This document shows positions 7,639-11,840 of a stretch of 11,840 bases of DNA, piece after piece. The DNA is from Porphyrobacter sp. UBA7686. Lineage in GTDB: Bacteria; Pseudomonadota; Alphaproteobacteria; Sphingomonadales; Sphingomonadaceae. The notes beneath the pieces are model-generated. The model searched no databases. It was not told the DNA's origin and saw nothing but the letters and a program-made list of their open reading frames with translations. How positions within the stretch are numbered: the first letter of the stretch is position 1; every line of letters begins with the position of its first letter. The DNA lies in the NCBI GenBank assembly GCA_002482865.1, contig DLGU01000099.1, forward strand, positions 1 through 11,840, read 5' to 3'. Made by a program: the position numbers and the translations under genes.

Positions 7639-8891
7639 ATGCTCTCCCCCTTCGAATGGATGATCGCCAAACGCTACCTCTGGCCCGGCAAGGGGGAGGC
7701 GTTCATTGCGCTTGTCGCGGGCATATCGGTCGGCGTGGTGGCGCTTTCGGTGGCGCTGCTGGTGGTCGTGATGAGCGTGATGAACGGCTTTCGCGGCGAA
7801 TTGCTCGACAAGATCGTGGGGCTGAACGGCCATGCGGTGGTGCAGGGCTATGACGGCAAGCTTACGGATTGGCGCGATGTCATGGCCGATATCGAGAAAA
7901 CACCGGGCGTGGTTGAAGTCTCCCCGCTGATCGAGCGGCCCCTGCTGACCAGCTTCGGCGGGCGGGTCGAGGCGATCTTCCTGCGCGGACAGTCCGACAA
8001 GGATATTGCCGCCTTGGGCGAGAAGGTGCTGCTCGGCGATATCCGCAGTCTGGCGGAGCCGGGGCAGGACGGCATGGGCCGGGTCGCGATTGGCAGCCGT
8101 CTGGCGCAGAACCTTGGCATCCGGGTGGGGGACGTTATCACCATCATCAATCCGGCGGGCCGGACCACGCCGTTCGGCACCTCGATCCGGCAAGTCGGCT
8201 ATGAAGTCGGCGCGATTTTCGAGGTCGGGATCTACACCTTCGATGAGAAGTTCGTGATGCTGCCCCTGAAGGACGCGCAGCAATTGCTGTTGATGGGCGA
8301 TTCTGTCGCGCAGATCGAAGTGACGGTGGATGACCCTGACAAGGTCGGCGAAATCCTCGCGCCCGTCTCCGCTCGGCTCACTGGCAAGGCGCTGATCGCG
8401 GACTGGAAGACGATGAACTCGGCGCTGTTCGAAGCCTTGCAGGTCGAACGCGTGGCGATGTTCTTTGCGCTCTCCTTCATGGTGGTGGTCGCGGCGTTCA
8501 ACATCCTTTCAAGTCTGGTGATGCTGGTGCGCGCCAAGACCCGCGATATCGCGATCATGCGCACGATGGGCGCGACGCGGCGCAGCTCTGCTCAAGATTT
8601 TCGTGACCACCGGCACCACCGTGGGCGCAATCGGGACGATGGCGGGGCTTGCTGCTGGGCGCGATCGTGCTGTTCTTCCGCGAGCAGATTGTCGATTTCA
8701 TCGCCTTTGCCACCGGGCAGGAGATTTGGGATCCGGAAGTCCGATTCCTCTCCACCCTGCCGTCGCGCACGGATCCGTGGGAAGTCTTCGGCATTGTCAT
8801 GCTGGCGCTGGGGATGAGCTTCCTGGCGACGCTCTATCCCGCGCTCAAGGCGGCGAACACCGATCCGGTGCAGGTGCTGCGTTATGAGTAG
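7639..8891 (+). pseudogene. lolC: Lipoprotein-releasing ABC transporter permease (LolC/LolE family), frame broken by two +1 insertions
   Basis: Permease of the Lol complex, which extracts lipoproteins from the inner membrane for delivery to the outer membrane. The N-terminal part is normal: a membrane segment at about 22-46, MNGF at 48-51, a MacB-like periplasmic domain, and a second membrane segment near 273-297. After MRTMGATRRS (residue 316) an extra T at 8587 shifts to a frame reading LLKIFVTTGTTVGAIGTMAG. An extra T at 8649 or 8650 then shifts again to the frame reading LLLGAIVLFFREQIVDF, which continues to DPVQVLRYE and a TAG at 8889-8891. Removing both bases gives a clean 416-residue protein, the usual length. 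As written, the first frame ends at 8817. The corrected stop overlaps the lolD start, as expected for the intact operon. No ribosome-binding site is visible before the ATG. Sequence error is more likely than real inactivation. Confidence 0.88.
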
Positions 8892-9576
8892 TCCTCTGGT
8901 CACCGGAGCCCCGATCGTGTCCCTGCGCGGATTGAAGCGCGCCTTTGAACAAGGCGGGCAGCGGATCGAGGTGCTGCGGGGCATCGATCTCGACATCATG
9001 CCGGGTGAGATCGTGGCGCTGCTGGGCCCGTCTGGCTCGGGCAAATCGACTTTGCTGCAAGCCGTGGGCCTGCTGGAAGGCGGGTTCGAAGGCTCGATCA
9101 GCGTGGCGGGCGAACGTGCCGAAGACCTCGCCAGCGATCAGCGCACCCGGCTCAGGCGCGAACATCTTGGCTTCGTCTACCAGTTCCACCACCTGCTGCC
9201 CGATTTCAACGCGCGCGAGAATGTGGTAATGCCGCAGATGATCCTGGGTGTAGCGCGGGTGGAGGCAGAAGCGCGGGCCGACAGCCTGCTCACCAGCCTC
9301 GGCCTCGGCCAGCGCCTGACCCACCGGCCCAGCCAACTTTCAGGCGGGGAGCAGCAGCGCGTCGCCGTCGCTCGCGCGCTCGCCAACCGGCCGACGCTGG
9401 TGCTGGCGGACGAGCCGACCGGCAACCTCGATGAAGTTACTGCCGACAATGTGCTGGCCGAATTTCTCGCGCTGGTGCGGGGCGAAGGCAGCGCGGCGTT
9501 GGTCGCGACCCACAACGAACGCCTCGCGGCGAAAATGGACCGGGTGGTGCGCCTCAAGGAAGGTGTGCTCGTTTAA
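8884..9576 (+). CDS. lolD: Lipoprotein-releasing ABC transporter ATP-binding protein
   Basis: The ATPase that powers the Lol lipoprotein-release complex from the cytoplasmic side. The 230-residue protein has Walker [10 protein letters not shown] at 48-56, Q-loop glutamine at 100, signature LSGGEQQR at 152-159, Walker B LVLADEP at 172-178 with catalytic E177, and switch H210. All motifs are intact and the length is normal for LolD. MacB-type ATPases share this signature, but the directly overlapping LolC/E-like permease supports LolD. The ATG at 8884 overlaps the last codons of the repaired permease frame, a sign of translational coupling. If the permease frameshifts were real, ribosomes would stop at 8817, 66 bases before this start. 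The glutathione peroxidase follows after 24 bp. Confidence 0.94.
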   Translation: MSSPLVTGAPIVSLRGLKRAFEQGGQRIEVLRGIDLDIMPGEIVALLGPSGSGKSTLLQAVGLLEGGFEGSISVAGERAEDLASDQRTRLRREHLGFVYQFHHLLPDFNARENVVMPQMILGVARVEAEARADSLLTSLGLGQRLTHRPSQLSGGEQQRVAVARALANRPTLVLADEPTGNLDEVTADNVLAEFLALVRGEGSAALVATHNERLAAKMDRVVRLKEGVLV

Positions 9577-9600
9577 TCGCATTAACAGGGGATCACGGAC

Positions 9601-10080
9601 ATGACGACGATTGCCGACTTCACCGTCACCACCAACCGGGGTGAGCCCCTCGACCTCAAGGACAAGCTCGGCACCGTGCTGCTGGTGGTCAACACCGCGA
9701 GCAAGTGCGGCTTCACCCCGCAGTATGACGGGCTGGAAAAGCTGTTCCAGCAATACAAGGATCAGGGCTTTGAAGTGCTGGGCTTCCCTTGCAACCAGTT
9801 CGGCGGTCAGGAACCCGGCAATGCTGATGAGATCGCCGAGTTCTGCAAGGTCAATTTCGGCGTCACCTTTCCTCTGATGGCCAAGATCGACGTCAACGGC
9901 ACCAAGGCCTCGCCGCTGTATGATTGGATGAAAACCTCGGCCAAAGGGCTGATGGGGTCGACTTCGATCAAGTGGAATTTCACGAAGTTTCTGATCGGCC
10001 GGGATGGCAACGTGGTGAAGCGCTACGGCCCGACCGACGCGCCGGAGAAGATCGCGCGGGATATCGAAGCGCTGCTTTAG
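9601..10080 (+). CDS. Glutathione peroxidase family protein, probably thioredoxin-dependent
   Basis: A 159-residue cytoplasmic peroxidase reducing hydrogen peroxide and organic or lipid hydroperoxides. The catalytic tetrad is visible as C36 (ASKCGFTPQ), Q70 (FPCNQFGGQ), W125 and N126 (IKWNFTKF). It carries cysteine rather than selenocysteine. Two further cysteines at 64 and 82 occupy the same positions as in yeast Gpx3, where C82 resolves the oxidised C36. Together with the short length, this suggests an atypical 2-Cys enzyme recycled by thioredoxin instead of glutathione (inference from the family). There is no signal peptide. GGGGA and a spacer of about ten bases precede the ATG. It lies 24 bp after lolD and may share its transcript. 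A hairpin repeat shortly after the stop could end that transcript. Confidence 0.94.
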   Translation: MTTIADFTVTTNRGEPLDLKDKLGTVLLVVNTASKCGFTPQYDGLEKLFQQYKDQGFEVLGFPCNQFGGQEPGNADEIAEFCKVNFGVTFPLMAKIDVNGTKASPLYDWMKTSAKGLMGSTSIKWNFTKFLIGRDGNVVKRYGPTDAPEKIARDIEALL

Positions 10081-10088
10081 CCCTAAAT

Positions 10089-10158
10089 CGTCGCCCCGGC
10101 CCCCGAGCCGGGGTCGGTCTGAAATTGTGACCGATCCCGGATCAAGTCCGGGACGACG
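10089..10158. repeat. Intergenic palindromic repeat between gpx and dnaE
   Basis: Two arms of about 30 bases, 10089-10118 and 10130-10158, are imperfect inverted copies: both begin (on their own strand) with CGTCG, then Y-CCCGG, and end with TCGGT, separated by an 11-base loop. Each arm is itself a small palindrome (CCCCGG...CCGGGG and TCCCGG...CCGGGA), so the unit can fold as one long hairpin or as two short ones. It begins nine bases after the peroxidase stop codon and could serve as a terminator, although no T-run follows. It is a different family from the repeats at 1883-2024 and 11145-11238. Confidence 0.8.
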
Positions 10159-10216
10159 AGAGTTTCCTGTGGAAGCCACCCTTGGCGCTGACGGGACGAT
10201 TGCGCATATTCGCCCC

Positions 10217-11840
10217 ATGCCCTTTGCTCCCTTCGTCCCCCTGCGCGTGCTCTCGTCCTATTCGATGCTCGAAGGGGCGATCGATCCCAAGGACATTGCC
10301 AAGCTGGCGAAGGAGCGCGGCTACCCCGCGATCGCCATCTGTGACCGCAACGGGCTTTACGGGATCATGGCCTTCGCTGCTGCGTGCAAGAGCGAAGGCG
10401 TTCAACCGATCATTGGCGCGATGCTGGGCGTGGCGCGGGATGATGAACGCGGCGGGGTCGATTACCTCGCCCTGTTTGCGCAGGACGACGCAGGCTATGA
10501 CAACCTGTGCTATCTGGTCTCCTCCGCGCACCTCGACCGGCCGCTGGAACGCGATCCCCATGTCACGCTCGCCGACCTTGAGGGCCGCACCGCTGGTCTG
10601 ATCGCGCTGACTGGCGCGGGTGAGGGCGGGCTGACCCGGCTGCTGGCCGAGGGGCAGCATGAGGCCGCCGCGCGGCTCGCTGACCGGCTGGAGGCGCTGT
10701 TTCCGGGACGGCTCTATATCGAACTCGCGCGCCACGGCGATCCGGTGTGCGAACGGGCCGAGGAGGCGTTGATCGACCTCGCTTACGCGCGAGGCCTACC
10801 GCTGGTTGCCACCAACCCGGCAAACTTTGCTGAACCGCATATGCACAAGGCGCATGACGCCATGCTGTGCATCGCCAACTCGACCCAGATCGATGCCGAT
10901 GATCGCCCGCGCTCCAACCCGCAGGCTTTCGTCAAGTCGGCGGCGATGATGGAGGAGGCTTTCGCCGACTTGCCCGAAGCGACCGCCAACACGTTGGTGA
11001 TCGCCCAGCGCTGCGCCTTTGCGCCGCCCTATCGCAAGCCGATCCTGCCCAGCCTTGCGGGCGACCTGTCCGGCGAGGCGCGGATGCTGGCGGAAGATTC
11101 GCGCAAGGGATTGGTTGAAAGGCTTGCCCCCTACTACCCTGACACCGTTCGGGCTGAGCTTGTCGAAGCCCTGCTTTTGCCTTCTGCCGAAGCGCTCGAA
11201 GAACAAGAACAGTCCTTCGACCAGCTCAGGACGAACGGGATTTGGGATGAGGTGCTGACTTACAAGCGCCGCCTCGAATTCGAGATCAACGTCATCGTCA
11301 ACATGGGCTTCCCGGGTTACTTCCTGATCGTGGCCGACTTCATCAAGTGGGCCAAGGATCAGGGCATTCCGGTGGGGCCGGGGCGTGGTTCGGGCGCAGG
11401 CTCGGCGGTGGCATGGGCGCTGACCATTACCGATCTTGATCCGATCAAGCTCGGCCTGCTGTTCGAACGCTTCCTCAACCCCGAACGCGTTTCGATGCCC
11501 GACTTCGATATCGACTTCTGCGAAACGCGGCGGGGCGAGGTGATCCGTTACGTTCAGGCCAAATACGGCAGCGATCACGTCGCGCAGATCATCACCTTCG
11601 GCAAGCTGAAGGCCCGCGCGGTGCTGCGCGATTGCGGACGGATCTTGCAAATGAGCTACGGTCAGGTCGACCGGCTGTGCAAGATGGTGCCCAATCACCC
11701 GACTGACCCCTGGCCGCTGCCGCGCGCACTCAACGGCGCGGCGGATTTCCGGCGTGAGTATGACAACGACAAGGACGTGAAGCGCCTCGTCGATCTGGCG
11801 ATGCAGCTGGAAGGCTTGCCGCGCAATTCATCGACCCACG
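10217..11840 (+). CDS. dnaE: DNA polymerase III subunit alpha, N-terminal 541 codons (runs off window)
   Basis: The replicative polymerase catalytic subunit; about 45% of the usual ~1160 residues are visible. Residues 1 to about 280 are the PHP domain, beginning FVPLRVLSSYSMLEGA. The two histidines of the E. coli FVHLRVHS motif are replaced by P8 and L12, so this domain is unlikely to bind the usual metals. The palm region includes NMGFPGYFLIV, VGPGRGSGAGS and PDFDIDF, with D429 and D431 matching catalytic D401 and D403 of E. coli. The 28-residue offset is explained by an in-frame palindromic insertion at about residues 310-341. I chose ATG 10217 because it gives the family N-terminus, though it lacks a ribosome-binding site. 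A GTG at 10169 is in frame with GAGAG upstream and is possible. The frame is open to the right edge at LPRNSSTH. Confidence 0.95.
   Translation, partial: MPFAPFVPLRVLSSYSMLEGAIDPKDIAKLAKERGYPAIAICDRNGLYGIMAFAAACKSEGVQPIIGAMLGVARDDERGGVDYLALFAQDDAGYDNLCYLVSSAHLDRPLERDPHVTLADLEGRTAGLIALTGAGEGGLTRLLAEGQHEAAARLADRLEALFPGRLYIELARHGDPVCERAEEALIDLAYARGLPLVATNPANFAEPHMHKAHDAMLCIANSTQIDADDRPRSNPQAFVKSAAMMEEAFADLPEATANTLVIAQRCAFAPPYRKPILPSLAGDLSGEARMLAEDSRKGLVERLAPYYPDTVRAELVEALLLPSAEALEEQEQSFDQLRTNGIWDEVLTYKRRLEFEINVIVNMGFPGYFLIVADFIKWAKDQGIPVGPGRGSGAGSAVAWALTITDLDPIKLGLLFERFLNPERVSMPDFDIDFCETRRGEVIRYVQAKYGSDHVAQIITFGKLKARAVLRDCGRILQMSYGQVDRLCKMVPNHPTDPWPLPRALNGAADFRREYDNDKDVKRLVDLAMQLEGLPRNSSTH
11145..11238 (+). 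repeat. Palindromic element inserted in frame within dnaE
   Basis: Arms of 35 bases at 11145-11179 and 11204-11238 are inverted copies with no gap between paired positions. The outer 23 bases (CCGTTCGGGCTGAGCTTG... on the left arm) match at 20 of 23, the inner part less well, around a 24-base loop. The unit is translated with no stop as VRAELVEALL...SFDQLRTNG (about residues 310-341). Alignment from memory with E. coli DnaE is gap-free from Y349 (E. coli 321) to D429 (401), placing the extra residues just before this block. I recognise the CCGTTC..GCTGAGCTTGTCGAA core, and peptides like VRxELVEG...FDKLRANG, as a dispersed repeat in sphingomonads, from memory only. Confidence 0.85.

Noticed and set aside
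8581..8655. Programmed ribosomal frameshifting in the Lol permease
   Set aside because: No slippery heptamer or stimulatory structure is evident, two shifts would be needed, and the family is normally encoded in one frame.
10796..11698. 300-codon open frame antisense to dnaE
   Set aside because: Shadow of dnaE. Its repeat-derived segment (PVRPELVEG...FDKLSPNG) only reflects the palindrome being open on both strands.

Overview
The window is a high-GC stretch of ordinary chromosomal genes from an alphaproteobacterium, most likely of the order Sphingomonadales (Erythrobacter/Porphyrobacter/Sphingomonas-like). This placement is an inference. It rests on the neighbourhood of the Lol transporter genes, a glutathione peroxidase and dnaE, on the protein sequences, and on three families of intergenic palindromes of a kind I associate with sphingomonads. 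I see no phage, transposase, CRISPR array, tRNA or rRNA gene.

Left part (1-4723): an alpha/beta-hydrolase esterase of the hormone-sensitive-lipase family runs off the left edge on the minus strand. Divergent from it is a YdjM-type membrane-bound predicted metal-dependent hydrolase. A cluster of inverted-repeat elements follows directly after that gene's stop codon. Next come a class I DNA photolyase with FAD-pocket, substrate and electron-transfer residues intact, and a lipoprotein of the serine beta-lactamase-like hydrolase family.

Middle part (4739-7422, all minus strand): read in the direction of transcription these are purF (amidophosphoribosyltransferase, iron-sulfur type), a short-chain dehydrogenase six bases behind it, and a small stand-alone PilZ (cyclic-di-GMP receptor) protein. 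The PilZ gene is preceded by its own 125-bp gap containing possible CtrA half-sites.

Right part (7639-11840, plus strand): the permease and ATPase genes of the lipoprotein-releasing Lol transporter overlap, followed by a three-cysteine glutathione peroxidase, an intergenic hairpin repeat, and the first 541 codons of dnaE (DNA polymerase III alpha subunit). The permease gene is broken by two single-base insertions about 62 bp apart. They are either real damage to a gene expected to be essential or, more likely, sequence errors.

I found no clearly new multi-gene system. The most unusual feature is a 94-bp near-palindrome inside dnaE, read straight through in frame and adding about 28 residues between the PHP domain and the polymerase active site. 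It looks like a mobile or amplifying palindromic repeat that has colonised an essential replication gene, analogous to the Rickettsia palindromic elements. The frameshifted Lol permease is the second point that deserves checking.
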